Assembly: GCF_022712115.1 (NCBI RefSeq)
Contig: NZ_JALAHB010000105.1
Span: 1-34,234, forward strand
Direction of reading: 5' to 3'
DNA from: Brevibacterium sp.
Lineage (GTDB): Bacteria > Actinomycetota > Actinomycetes > Actinomycetales > Brevibacteriaceae
Length of the DNA stretch: 34,234 nt
Shown: positions 15,139-23,789 of the stretch, one piece after another
Layout of the letters: every line of letters starts with the position of its first letter
Numbering within the stretch: position 1 is the stretch's first letter
Made by a program: the position numbers and the translations under genes
The notes under the pieces: generated by a model
The model's input: only the letters and a program-made list of their open reading frames with translations
The model's database searches: none
What the model was told of the DNA's origin: nothing

Positions 15139-16064
15139 GACCGTGCTCCTTCCATGACTGCCGCCTCAGAGGTGTCGATCCGCACCCGCACTGCGCGGTC
15201 GAAGACCCGGCGTCCGGCCCACAGCAGCAGCCCGGCGGCCGCCGCCACGGCGAGGGTGACGAGGATGAGGGAGACTGCCATCGCAGATCCCAGTGCCCAG
15301 TTCTGCGCGGTGTTGAACTGGTTGGCGATGATCTGGCCGATCATCGTGCCGCTGGCGCCTCCCAGCACGTTCGCGGTGACGTAGTCGCCGGTGAGTGGGA
15401 TGAAGACCAGCATGCAGCCGGAGATCATCCCCGGCATCGCCAGCGGCATCGTCACCCGGAAGAAGGTGGAGAAGCGGCCGGCGCCGAGGTCGTAGCTGGC
15501 CTCGCGCAGATGCCTGCCCGCCGCGTCCATGCCCACGAACAGCGGCAGGATCATGAGCGGCAGGTAGTTGTAGACCACGCCGATCTGCACGGCGGTGCGG
15601 GTGTAGAGGATGTCCAGCGGGCCGCCCAGCAGGCCCAGGGCCTGGCCCCACTCGGAGAGGAAGCCGTCCGGGGAGAGCATGATCTGCCAGCCCAGGGTGC
15701 GGACGAGGAAGTTCGTCCAGAACGGCACCATGACGAGCATGAGGAGCAGTCCTCGCCGTTCGGGCGGGACCTTCACGGCCAGCCAGTAGGTGAAGGGCAC
15801 GGAGATGAGCAGGCACAGGAGCGTGCCGACGATCGAGATGCGCAGCGTGGCCAGGAGCGTGGAGAGGACGGAGCCGGTGAAGACCTCCCCGTAGCGGTCC
15901 AGGCTCAGCCGGTCCGTGGCGACGGTGGTGAACTCGTCCGGTTTGTAGCCGAAGCTGTAGAAGAGCACGAGTGCCACCGGCACCACGAAGAAGAACAGGG
16001 CGTAGCCCCAGGTGGGGAACGACAGCGCTCCCGGCCCCAGGACGCGTGCGGCGACTCGTCTCAT
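15135..16064 (-). CDS. potB: spermidine/putrescine ABC importer, inner-membrane permease PotB
   Basis: The 309-residue protein has about six membrane helices and the EAA-type loop REASYDLGAGRFSTFFRVTMPLAMPG. The PotB signature GDYVTANVLGG lies near the C-terminus. It pairs with PotC to form the translocation path. The start chosen (MRRVAARV) overlaps the stop of the binding-protein gene by ATGA; the frame is open further upstream but that part is antisense noise of the preceding gene. The stop overlaps the potC start in the same way. Confidence 0.92.
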   Translation of the reverse strand: MRRVAARVLGPGALSFPTWGYALFFFVVPVALVLFYSFGYKPDEFTTVATDRLSLDRYGEVFTGSVLSTLLATLRISIVGTLLCLLISVPFTYWLAVKVPPERRGLLLMLVMVPFWTNFLVRTLGWQIMLSPDGFLSEWGQALGLLGGPLDILYTRTAVQIGVVYNYLPLMILPLFVGMDAAGRHLREASYDLGAGRFSTFFRVTMPLAMPGMISGCMLVFIPLTGDYVTANVLGGASGTMIGQIIANQFNTAQNWALGSAMAVSLILVTLAVAAAAGLLLWAGRRVFDRAVRVRIDTSEAAVMEGARS

Positions 16065-17218
16065 GCTCCGCTCCTCGTCTGCGCATCTGTGAGGATCTCC
16101 ACCCGGCGCTGCATCCCCTCGTTCATCTCCGAGGCCACGAGCCGGTCCAGCACGTGCTGCTCGGGGAAGATGATCTCCGCCAGCTCGAACCCGTCCTCGA
16201 TCCCCGGCTCCGCGAACGCCGTGGAGCCGGTGGAGTAGCCGATGTAGTCCGTCTCCGCCAGTGCCTGCTCCGGCCCGATGATCCAGTCGATGAAGGCGTG
16301 TGCGGCGTCCGGGTTCTGGGCGCCCGTGGCGATGCACCAGGTGTCCATCCAGAGATTGGCGGACGGTGTGGGGAACACGAACCTCCAGCGCTCCGGGTCG
16401 TCGGCCTCGAGCATTCCCTGCCGGGCGTCGCCGTTGAATGCCTGCATGAGCGCGAAGCTTCCCTGCGCCATCGCCGTGTTGGCGTTGCCCATGTAGGCGC
16501 GGACGTGCGGAGCGAGCCGGTCGACGACGATCTCCGCCGCCTCGTCGAGCTCCGCGGGCTCCACCGTGTTGAGGTCGTGACCCAGCGCGGCGAGCGCGAT
16601 CGAGCACACCTCCCAGGCGTCCTCGAGCAGCATGGTGGCACCGGAGGCCTCCCCGGCGGCGAGGTCGATGAAGTCCTGCCAGCTCTGAGGGTCGCCGCTG
16701 ATCCGGTGTGCGTCGTACACGAACCCGGTGGTGCCCCAGGCCTTGCACACCGAGTGCACGTTGCCGGGGTCGAAGGTCTGGTCCATGAACGCGGGATCCA
16801 TGGTCGCGAGGTTGGGCAGGAGGGAATGGTCGAGCCTCTGCAGCAGACCGTGCTCGACCATCGTGGGGATGTAGATGCCGGTGGGCACCACGATGTCGTA
16901 GCCGGACGTCCCGCGGGAGGCGGCCAGCTTGGCCATCATCTCCTCGTTGGAGCCGAAGGCGTCCACCTGGAGCCGGACGTCGTTGTCCGCGGACCACGCC
17001 TCGAGCAGCTCCGGCGGATCGTAGTCTCCCCAGGAGTACACGTTGAGCCGTGATTCCAGCTGCCCGTCGGGTGCCGGGCTCTCCGCCATGCCCCTCTGCC
17101 CGCAGGAGGCCAGCAGGCTGAGTCCCGCAGCACCCATGCCCGCGAGCACGGTCCTGCGGCTGAGTCTGCCGATCGTGTCGTGTCCGGCGAGGACGCGGAC
17201 CGGATTCCGCTCACTCAT
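16061..17218 (-). CDS. potD: spermidine/putrescine ABC importer, substrate-binding lipoprotein PotD
   Basis: The 385-residue exported protein has a twin-arginine-like start (LSRRTVLAG, Arg 21-22) and a lipobox LLASC with the lipidated cysteine at 39. The mature part begins with the PotD family motif LNVYSWGDYDPPELL and continues with SGYDIVVPTGIYIPTMVEHGLLQRLD, the polyamine-binding type 2 periplasmic-binding fold. In a Gram-positive cell it is tethered to the outer face of the membrane and hands polyamine to PotB/PotC. The start lies inside the 3' end of potA (8-base overlap). Polyamine specificity rests on family similarity and on the catabolic neighbours; related compounds are possible. 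Confidence 0.92.
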   Translation of the reverse strand: MSERNPVRVLAGHDTIGRLSRRTVLAGMGAAGLSLLASCGQRGMAESPAPDGQLESRLNVYSWGDYDPPELLEAWSADNDVRLQVDAFGSNEEMMAKLAASRGTSGYDIVVPTGIYIPTMVEHGLLQRLDHSLLPNLATMDPAFMDQTFDPGNVHSVCKAWGTTGFVYDAHRISGDPQSWQDFIDLAAGEASGATMLLEDAWEVCSIALAALGHDLNTVEPAELDEAAEIVVDRLAPHVRAYMGNANTAMAQGSFALMQAFNGDARQGMLEADDPERWRFVFPTPSANLWMDTWCIATGAQNPDAAHAFIDWIIGPEQALAETDYIGYSTGSTAFAEPGIEDGFELAEIIFPEQHVLDRLVASEMNEGMQRRVEILTDAQTRSGA

Positions 17219-18353
17219 GGCTGAACACCTGCACAGCTGCCGCCTCCCAGGTGAGCACCACGTCATCGCCCTCGTGTACGTCCGGGGCCGTCGACGTGCG
17301 CACGCGGGAGAGCAGCTCGTGGCCGTCCGCGGCGCGGACGAGGTACTGGACGACATCGCCCAGGAAGGACTCTCCCACCACGCGTCCGGCCACGGCGTTG
17401 ACTCCGCCCGGGGCATCCTCCGCGGCCGGACGGATGCCCATGCTCTCCGGACGGATGGCCGCGCGCACCTGTGTCCCGGCGGTGAATCCCGCGGCGGTCG
17501 CCCGGAGGTCGCAGCGCGGCCCCCGCAGCAGGAGACCGTCCGCGTCCGCCTCCACCACCTCGGCGTCCACGAAGTTCTGCTTGCCGATGAAGCCGGCGAC
17601 GAATGCGTTGGCGGGACTGCCGTAGACCTCCTCCGCGCTGCCCACCTGCTGGATGCGGCCCTCACTCATCACCACGATCCGGTCGCTCATCGCGAGCGCC
17701 TCCTCCTGGTCGTGGGTGACGAAGACGAAGGTGAGCCCGAGGTCTGTGTGGAGGCGGATGAGCTCCAGCTGCATCTCCTCGCGCAGCTTGCGGTCCAGCG
17801 CGCTCATCGGTTCGTCGAGGAGGAGGACGCGGGGGCGGTTGACGAGGGCGCGGGCGAGCGCCACGCGCTGCTGCTGCCCGCCGGAGAGCATGTCCGGCTT
17901 CCGGTCCGCGAAGCGGCGCATCTGCACGAGGTCGAGCGCCTCCGCCACTCGCGGGGCGAGGTCCCTGCGCGGAACCTTGGCGCGCTTGAGTCCGTAGGCC
18001 ACGTTCTCCGCCACGGTGTAGTGGGGGAAGAGCGCATAGGACTGGAACACCGTGTTGACCGGCCTGCGGAACGGCGGGAGCCCGGTGAGGTCCTCGCCGT
18101 CCAGGGCGATCGCGCCAGAGGTGGGATCCTCGAAGCCGCCGATCATCCGCAGCAGCGTCGTCTTCCCGCAGCCGGAGGGGCCGAGCAGGGAGAGGAACTC
18201 CCCGGCGCGGATGTCGAGGTCGACGCGGTCGATCGCCGTGTGCTCACCGAAGCGCTTGTGCACCGCGGAGAGCCGGAGCGCACCGCCGGTCGCGGAGCCG
18301 CCGGCGCCCGTTCCGCCCGCCGTCTGCGCGGGGGTCTGCTGTCGAGCTGTCAC
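17211..18353 (-). CDS. potA: spermidine/putrescine ABC importer, ATPase PotA
   Basis: The 380-residue ATPase shows Walker A GPSGCGKTT (58-66), Q-loop VFQSYALFP (Q104), signature LSGGQQQR (156-163), Walker B LLLDEP (177-182) and the switch region FVTHDQEEAL. A TOBE-type C-terminal domain follows (from about 285). The start codon is GTG, overlapping the TGA of the amidohydrolase gene as GTGA. The N-terminal 24 residues are Gly/Ala/Thr-rich and probably disordered. It powers uptake through PotB/PotC. Confidence 0.95.
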   Translation of the reverse strand: MTARQQTPAQTAGGTGAGGSATGGALRLSAVHKRFGEHTAIDRVDLDIRAGEFLSLLGPSGCGKTTLLRMIGGFEDPTSGAIALDGEDLTGLPPFRRPVNTVFQSYALFPHYTVAENVAYGLKRAKVPRRDLAPRVAEALDLVQMRRFADRKPDMLSGGQQQRVALARALVNRPRVLLLDEPMSALDRKLREEMQLELIRLHTDLGLTFVFVTHDQEEALAMSDRIVVMSEGRIQQVGSAEEVYGSPANAFVAGFIGKQNFVDAEVVEADADGLLLRGPRCDLRATAAGFTAGTQVRAAIRPESMGIRPAAEDAPGGVNAVAGRVVGESFLGDVVQYLVRAADGHELLSRVRTSTAPDVHEGDDVVLTWEAAAVQVFSHE

Positions 18354-20053
18354 TGTGTGGTCCTTCCGGAAGGGGCGGCGTGCACCAGGCGGCCGCCTGC
18401 GACGGTGAGGAGGTTGCGGACCGTGTGGATCTGCGCCCGGGCGAGTGCGAAGGGGTCGGCCGAGGCCAGGGCGAGGTCCGCGGGTGCGCCGACTGCCAGC
18501 CTGCCCGCCGTGCGGGTGCGGCCGAGGTGTGCGGACCCCGTCGTGTAGGCCCGCAGGGCACAGGTGAGGTCGAGGGCCTGATCCGGGCCCAGCGGCTCCG
18601 GACGGGCGCCCGTGGGGTGGGTGCGGTTGACGGCGACGTGGATCGCCTGCCAGGGATCCGGCGTGCTCACGGGCCAGTCGGAACCCATCGCGAGGTGGGC
18701 ACCGTCGCGCTGCAGATCGCCGAACGGGTACTGCCAGCGGCTGCGCTCGCCGCCCAGCACCGGCAGGTTGAGCTCCACCATCTGTTCGTCGAAGTGCGCC
18801 CAGAGCGCCTGCAGGTTCGCAGACACACCCAGCTGCGCGAACCGCGGCACGTCAGTCGGGTCCACGACCTGGACGTGGGCGATGTGGTGGCGGTGATCCG
18901 CAGCGGCGTCCCCGCCGCTCCGTGCGCGCAGGGTCGCGAAGGCATCGAGTGCATCCCGCACTGCGCGGTCGCCTATCGCATGGCAGTGGATGTCGAAGCC
19001 CGCCCGCTGCACCGCGGCGAAGGCCTCCTCGAGGTGCGCCGGACTGAAGTAGCGGGTGCCGGTGGTCGCCTCCGCCACGCCGGTGACCTGCTCGCAGCGG
19101 CAGTAGGGAGCGCTCATCGCCGCGGTCTGCGATTCGACGATCCCGTCGAGCATCAGCTTCACATTCGTGGTCCGCAGCCGTTCCCGGTCGAACCGGTGCC
19201 CGGCGAGCTCCTGCACGGCGGCCTCCGGATCGTGCACGTCACGCGGCCACCACAGCGAGCAGGTGACCTCCATCGTGAGGGTGCCTGCCGCCTCGGCGCG
19301 CAGATAGACGGGCAGGGCGTCGGACATGCCGCCGTACTCGCCCACGATCGCGTCGTTCCAGCCGGTGACGCCCAGTGCATGCAGGCGGCGCTGAGCCTCC
19401 GTCAGAGCTGCGTCGAGCTCCGCGTCGGCCGGTGCCGGCAGGTGTGCGCTCACGAGGTCCATGGCGGATTCGTGGAGCGTGCCCACCGGCTCCCCGTCCC
19501 CGTCGCGCTCGATCACACCGCCGGGCGGCGCGGGCGTGTCGCGGCCGATCCCGGCCAGCCGCAGAGCCGCCGTGTTCACCCAGGCGGAGTGGTGGTCGGC
19601 ATTGATGAGGTACACGGGGCGTGTGCCTGTGGGGTCCAGCGCGTCGAGCTCCGCGGCGGTGGGAACCCCGCCGGGGAAGTCGGACATCCTCCAGCCGCCG
19701 CCCGTGAGCCAGCCGGAGCCGGCCGACAGCGCGCGGCGCACTGCCTCAAGCGTCTCCGCCCGGCCGTCGCAGCCGGTGAGATCGAGGGACAGAGCCTCCA
19801 CCCCGGCGGCGACGGGATGCGCGTGGGCGTCCACGAAGCCGGGGGTCACGAGTCCGCCCGCGGCCTCCACGACAGGGGCGCCCGGGACGGGTGACAGCCC
19901 GCTGCCGATCCCGGTGACCACCCCGTCCTCGACGGTGACGGTGTCCGCCGACGTGCGCGTGCGGCCGTCGAACACGCGCGCGCCGCGGATCGTGAACGAG
20001 GTGCGCTCGCCGCGCTGTGCGAGCGGAGCCAGAGCTGCCAGGCCTGTGCTCAT
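18350..20053 (-). CDS. YtcJ/NfdA-like metal-dependent amidohydrolase
   Basis: The 567-residue protein belongs to the Amidohydro_3 group (YtcJ, N-substituted formamide deformylase). Visible metal-site elements are GFVDAHAHP (His 77, His 79), the lysine in NVKLMLDGIVE, HCHAIGD, the HIAHVQ segment and the late aspartate in MGSDWPVS. Such enzymes hydrolyse amide bonds with one or two zinc ions. Its gene overlaps both the aldehyde dehydrogenase gene before it (ATGA) and potA after it (GTGA), so it is a built-in part of the polyamine operon. I infer that it releases free amine from an N-acyl or N-formyl polyamine or hydrolyses a lactam-like intermediate; no substrate is shown by sequence. The protein has no signal peptide and should be cytoplasmic. 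Confidence 0.85.
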   Translation of the reverse strand: MSTGLAALAPLAQRGERTSFTIRGARVFDGRTRTSADTVTVEDGVVTGIGSGLSPVPGAPVVEAAGGLVTPGFVDAHAHPVAAGVEALSLDLTGCDGRAETLEAVRRALSAGSGWLTGGGWRMSDFPGGVPTAAELDALDPTGTRPVYLINADHHSAWVNTAALRLAGIGRDTPAPPGGVIERDGDGEPVGTLHESAMDLVSAHLPAPADAELDAALTEAQRRLHALGVTGWNDAIVGEYGGMSDALPVYLRAEAAGTLTMEVTCSLWWPRDVHDPEAAVQELAGHRFDRERLRTTNVKLMLDGIVESQTAAMSAPYCRCEQVTGVAEATTGTRYFSPAHLEEAFAAVQRAGFDIHCHAIGDRAVRDALDAFATLRARSGGDAAADHRHHIAHVQVVDPTDVPRFAQLGVSANLQALWAHFDEQMVELNLPVLGGERSRWQYPFGDLQRDGAHLAMGSDWPVSTPDPWQAIHVAVNRTHPTGARPEPLGPDQALDLTCALRAYTTGSAHLGRTRTAGRLAVGAPADLALASADPFALARAQIHTVRNLLTVAGGRLVHAAPSGRTTQ

Positions 20054-21540
20054 GCGGAGAACACCGCCGACTGCCAGGCGCGGACGGGGCCCTCCGTCCG
20101 GTCGATGAGCACGTGCTTGATCTGCGTGTACTCCTCGAAGGAGTAGTGCGACATGTCCTTGCCGAAGCCGGAGGCCTTGAAGCCGCCGTGGGGCATCTCG
20201 GACATGATCGGGATGTGCTCGTTCACCCACACCGTCCCGGCCTCGATCTCGTCGGCGGCGCGCAGCGCACGGTTGGTCGAGGTGGTCCATGCGCTCGCCG
20301 CCAGCCCGTAGGGGGTGTCGTTCGCCAGCTCGATCGCCTCGTCGTCCTTCTCGAACGGGACGGCGACGAGGACGGGGCCGAACACCTCCTCCCGCCAGAT
20401 CTCGGAGTCCCGGCCGACCCCGGTGAGGAGGGTGGGGGAGTAGAAGGCGGTGGGTGCCGAGGCGGTGCCCGCCGCGGGCTCCGGGATCCCGCCTCCGGTG
20501 ACGACAGTGGCTCCCTCGGCCCGGGCACGGTCCACGAAGCCGGCCACGCGGTCCCGGTGCCCCGTGCTGATGAGCGCTCCCATGTCCGTGGCGAGATCGG
20601 AGGGGTCGCCCACGCGCACGCTCTCCATGAGCGCGCCGACCCGGGAGGTGAACGCCTCGAACAGGGAGGAGTGGACGATCGCACGGGTGGCGGCGGTGCA
20701 GTCCTGCCCGCCGTTGATGAGGGAGCCCGCCACGGCGCCGCGGGCCGCGGCCTCCACGTCCGCATCCGCGAACACCACCAGCGGCGCCTTGCCGCCCAGC
20801 TCCAGGTGGACGCGGGAGCCCTTGGCGCTCGCGAGCTCCATCACTCTCCGGCCCACCCGTGTGGAACCCGTGAAGGAGGACATGACGACGTCCGGGTGGG
20901 AGACGAGCGCCTCGCCGCACTCCGGCCCGTCTCCGGCGAGGACGTTGAGGACACCGGGCGGGAAGCCGGCCTCGGCGGCGGTCTGCGCGAGCAGGAGAGA
21001 GGTGCCCGGAGTCATCTCCGAGGTCTTGAGCACGATCGTGTTCCCCGCCGCCACGGCGGGGAGGACCTTCCACGCCGCCATCTGGAGCGGATAGTTCCAC
21101 GGTGCGATGGAGCCCACGACGCCCAGCGACTCGCGCCGGATCATCGAGGTGGCGCCGTCCCAGTAGGTGGAGGCCGCCAGGCCGTGGAGCTGCCGGGCGG
21201 CGCCGGCGAAGAAGCGGACGTTGTCGATGCTGCCGGGGACGTCGAACTCCTGTGCCAGTCGCAGAGACTTGCCGGTCTGCCGGGATTCGAGCGCGGCGAG
21301 CTCGCCGGCGCGTGCGGCCAGGCCGTCCGCGAGCGCGAGCAGGAGGTCCGCGCGCTCCGCGGGCGTGCGGCGCCTCCAGGCCGGGTAGGCGCGGCGGGCC
21401 GCTGCCACGGCCGCGTCCACGTCTGCGGCGGAGGCGAGCGCGTAGGTGCCCAACACCTCTCCGGTGGCGGGGCCCACGAGGGTGTGGGTGCGGCCAGTGC
21501 CGCTCGTGCGCTGCCCGTCGATGAACTGCATGGGCTGCAT
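20050..21540 (-). CDS. gamma-aminobutyraldehyde-type NAD-dependent dehydrogenase (PatD/PuuC-like)
   Basis: The 496-residue aldehyde dehydrogenase has the proton-shuttling Asn in PWNYP (149), the general base Glu 247 in LELGG and the nucleophile Cys 281 in NGGQDCTAATR. The GQDCTAA context is characteristic of aminobutyraldehyde dehydrogenases of the YdcW/PatD type, which oxidise 4-aminobutanal to GABA. I chose the ATG at 21538-21540, because AGGAG lies four bases before it; a second ATG three codons later is possible, and the open frame upstream is not coding. It is the first gene of the minus-strand polyamine operon and divergent from an Lrp-type regulator, which probably controls it. Its stop overlaps the amidohydrolase start. 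Confidence 0.92.
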   Translation of the reverse strand: MQPMQFIDGQRTSGTGRTHTLVGPATGEVLGTYALASAADVDAAVAAARRAYPAWRRRTPAERADLLLALADGLAARAGELAALESRQTGKSLRLAQEFDVPGSIDNVRFFAGAARQLHGLAASTYWDGATSMIRRESLGVVGSIAPWNYPLQMAAWKVLPAVAAGNTIVLKTSEMTPGTSLLLAQTAAEAGFPPGVLNVLAGDGPECGEALVSHPDVVMSSFTGSTRVGRRVMELASAKGSRVHLELGGKAPLVVFADADVEAAARGAVAGSLINGGQDCTAATRAIVHSSLFEAFTSRVGALMESVRVGDPSDLATDMGALISTGHRDRVAGFVDRARAEGATVVTGGGIPEPAAGTASAPTAFYSPTLLTGVGRDSEIWREEVFGPVLVAVPFEKDDEAIELANDTPYGLAASAWTTSTNRALRAADEIEAGTVWVNEHIPIMSEMPHGGFKASGFGKDMSHYSFEEYTQIKHVLIDRTEGPVRAWQSAVFSA

Positions 21541-21669
21541 CTCTCTCCTGGTGTGTGCGAGGGGGTGTGTCCGGATGCGGTGAGTGCGGCGGTGCACCGC
21601 TCCGCGTGTGACCGCTGACACGTTCGAGTGGCCACACGCTAACACGTGCAGGCCGGACAGAGAAGAGGA

Positions 21670-21715
21670 ATCCGAAGCAGATCTTTGGTGAAACGATTGG
21701 ATCCGCAGAAGTTTG
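21670..21715. repeat. imperfect direct repeats in the divergent control region
   Basis: ATCCGAAGCAGATCTTTG (21670-21687) and ATCCGCAGAAGTTTG (21701-21715) are similar and about 31 bp apart. They lie in the most A+T-rich part of the 258-bp gap between the Lrp-type regulator and the dehydrogenase gene. Lrp-family proteins bind several phased AT-rich sites, so these are candidate operators. Confidence 0.35.
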
Positions 21716-21718
21716 ACC

Positions 21719-21747
21719 TTGCAAAGGCGGAATCAGTGGGTGATAGT
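21719..21747 (+). promoter_or_regulatory. candidate promoter of the Lrp-type regulator operon
   Basis: TTGCAA (21719-21724) and GATAGT (21742-21747) are separated by exactly 17 bp. Transcription would start near 21754 and give a leader of about 45 bases before the ATG at 21799. The direct repeats directly upstream could let the regulator act here. Confidence 0.45.
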
Positions 21748-21798
21748 GGATCGTGAGCAGCGAGCGGCCGCTGGGTCGCCGGAGAGGAGACCTCGACG

Positions 21799-22359
21799 AT
21801 GACCGAACACGGCGAGTCCGCACGGGGAGAGGCGGAGAGCCCGTCCGCAGAACGGGGACGCCGGGGCGCCGGATGGGACCGCGGCCACGCGGACGCCCGT
21901 CTGCGCAGCCACGACCTCCAGCTGGACGAGCGGTCGAAGGCGATCATCGAGGCGCTGCAGCACGACGGCCGGCGCTCCTACGCGGACATCGCGAAGGAGG
22001 TGGGCCTCTCCGAGGCCGCTGTGCGGCAGCGGGTGGCGAAGCTGGTGGAGAACGGGACGATGCAGATCGTCGCCGTCACCAACCCCATGCAGCTGGGCTT
22101 CCAGCGGCAGGCGATGCTGGGCCTCCAGGTCACCGGCGACCTCGCTCCGCTCGCGGATGAGATCTGCGGGATGGAGCAGGTGGACTACGTCGTCGCAGCC
22201 GCCGGCACCTACGACCTCCTCGTCGAGGTGGTCTGTGAGGACGACGAGGAGCTCCTCGCGCTGCTGGGCCGCATCCGGACGCTTCCGCAGGTGCTCCGGA
22301 CGGAGGTCATGACCTATCTGAAGCTGTGGGATCAGCGCTACAACTGGGGGACACGATGA
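21799..22359 (+). CDS. Lrp/AsnC-family transcriptional regulator
   Basis: The 186-residue protein has an N-terminal charged extension of about 40 residues, then the AsnC-type helix-turn-helix (LDERSKAIIEALQHDGRRSYADIAKEVGLSEAAVRQRV, about 42-79) and a C-terminal RAM ligand-binding domain (VDYVVAAAGTYDLLVEVVCED). Such regulators respond to amino acids or related metabolites. GAGGAG precedes the ATG. It is divergent from the polyamine operon and is the first gene of a plus-strand operon with the aminotransferase (ATGA overlap), so control of both sides by this protein is likely. The ligand could be putrescine, GABA or glutamate; that is inference. The long N-terminal extension is unusual for the family, but no better internal start is seen. 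Confidence 0.9.
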   Translation: MTEHGESARGEAESPSAERGRRGAGWDRGHADARLRSHDLQLDERSKAIIEALQHDGRRSYADIAKEVGLSEAAVRQRVAKLVENGTMQIVAVTNPMQLGFQRQAMLGLQVTGDLAPLADEICGMEQVDYVVAAAGTYDLLVEVVCEDDEELLALLGRIRTLPQVLRTEVMTYLKLWDQRYNWGTR

Positions 22360-23756
22360 GCAAGGCAACGACGGACGCTGCAGGCAGGACGGGGGACGCT
22401 CTGCAGGCCGGGATCCGGGACCACCTGTGGATGCACATGGCGGGCCACCGCCACCTCTACGAGGGCGGGCGCACGCCCGTCATCACCCACGGCGAGGGCC
22501 ACCACATCTTCGACGACCAGGGCCGGAGGATCATCGACGGCCTGGCGGGTCTCTTCGTGGTCCAGGTGGGACACGGGCGGGAGGAGCTGGCCCAGGCGTC
22601 CTACGAGCAGGCGAAGAAGCTGGGATTCATGCCGCTGTGGTCCTATGCGCACGAGCCGGCGATCGAGCTGGCGGAGCGGCTCGCAGGCTATGCGCCCGGC
22701 GATCTCAACCGCGTGTTCTTCACCTCCGGCGGAGGCGACTCCGTGGAGAGCGCGTTCAAGCTCGCCAAGAACTACTTCAAGCTCCAGGGCAAGGGAGAGA
22801 AGCACAAGGTGATCTCCCGTGCCACCGCCTACCACGGCACGCCGCACGGAGCGCTCACGGTCACGAGCCTGCCGGGACTGCGCAACCAGTTCGGCCCGCT
22901 GGTGCCCGGCGGGCACAAAGTCCCCAACACCAACTTCTACAGGGCGGACGAACGCTTCGCGGGTGACGAGAAGGCATTCGGCAGGTGGGCCGCGGACCGG
23001 ATCGCGGAGGCCATCGAGTTCGAGGGCGCGGATTCCGTGGCGGCGGTCTTCCTCGAGCCGGTGCAGAACTCCGGCGGCTGCTTCCCGCCGCCCCCGGGAT
23101 ACTTCGAGCGGGTGCGCGAGATCTGCGACGAGTACGATGTGCTGCTCGTCTCCGACGAGACCATCTGCGCATTCGGACGGGTGGGGTCGATGTTCGCCTG
23201 CACCGACTTCGACTACGTGCCGGACATCATCACGTGTGCCAAGGGCATCACCTCCGGCTACGCCCCGCTGGGAGCGATGATCGCCTCGGACCGCCTGTTC
23301 GAGCCCTTCGGCCGCGGCGGGGAGACCTTCTACCACGGCTACACCTTCGGCGGGCATCCCGTGGCGTGCGCAGTGGCGCTGAAGAACCTCGACATCTTCG
23401 AGCGCGAGGGCCTCAATCAGCACGTCCATGCGAACGCCGGCGCCTTCCGCCGCACGCTGGAGAGGCTGCACGACCTGCCGATCGTGGGCGATGTGCGCGG
23501 AGCCGGGTACTTCTACGGGATCGAGCTGGTCAAGGACAAGGAGACGAAGGAGACGTTCACGGCCGAGGAGTCGGAGCGGGTGCTCAAGGGATTCGTCTCC
23601 GAGGCGCTCTACGAGAACGGCCTGTACTGCCGCGCCGACGATCGCGGAGACCCGGTCATCCAGCTCTCCCCGCCGCTCACGGTGGGACAGACGGAGTTCG
23701 ACGAGATGGAGGCCGTCCTGCGCACCGTGCTCACGCAGGCGTGGGACCGGATCTGA
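22356..23756 (+). CDS. class III PLP aminotransferase, probably putrescine/GABA-type
   Basis: The 466-residue protein shows the class III aminotransferase pattern: cofactor-phosphate loop FTSGGGDSVESAFKLA (about 122-137), VSDETICAFGRVGSMF with Asp 267, and the Schiff-base lysine 296 in CAKGITSGYAPLGAM. Relatives transfer amino groups from putrescine, GABA or beta-alanine to pyruvate or 2-oxoglutarate. With a 4-aminobutanal dehydrogenase and a succinate-semialdehyde-type dehydrogenase next door, it could act on putrescine, on GABA, or on both. The ATG at 22356 overlaps the regulator stop as ATGA; an in-frame GTG 30 bases upstream is less likely. The next gene follows after 33 bases. Confidence 0.9.
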   Translation: MSKATTDAAGRTGDALQAGIRDHLWMHMAGHRHLYEGGRTPVITHGEGHHIFDDQGRRIIDGLAGLFVVQVGHGREELAQASYEQAKKLGFMPLWSYAHEPAIELAERLAGYAPGDLNRVFFTSGGGDSVESAFKLAKNYFKLQGKGEKHKVISRATAYHGTPHGALTVTSLPGLRNQFGPLVPGGHKVPNTNFYRADERFAGDEKAFGRWAADRIAEAIEFEGADSVAAVFLEPVQNSGGCFPPPPGYFERVREICDEYDVLLVSDETICAFGRVGSMFACTDFDYVPDIITCAKGITSGYAPLGAMIASDRLFEPFGRGGETFYHGYTFGGHPVACAVALKNLDIFEREGLNQHVHANAGAFRRTLERLHDLPIVGDVRGAGYFYGIELVKDKETKETFTAEESERVLKGFVSEALYENGLYCRADDRGDPVIQLSPPLTVGQTEFDEMEAVLRTVLTQAWDRI

Positions 23757-23789
23757 GGGAACGCACAGCAGAACGGGAGAGGAATCGGC

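Noticed and set aside
20050..21823. Longer frames that fuse the aldehyde dehydrogenase or amidohydrolase to upstream sequence
   Set aside because: The extra upstream residues match no family; ribosome binding sites and ATGA overlaps support the shorter starts.
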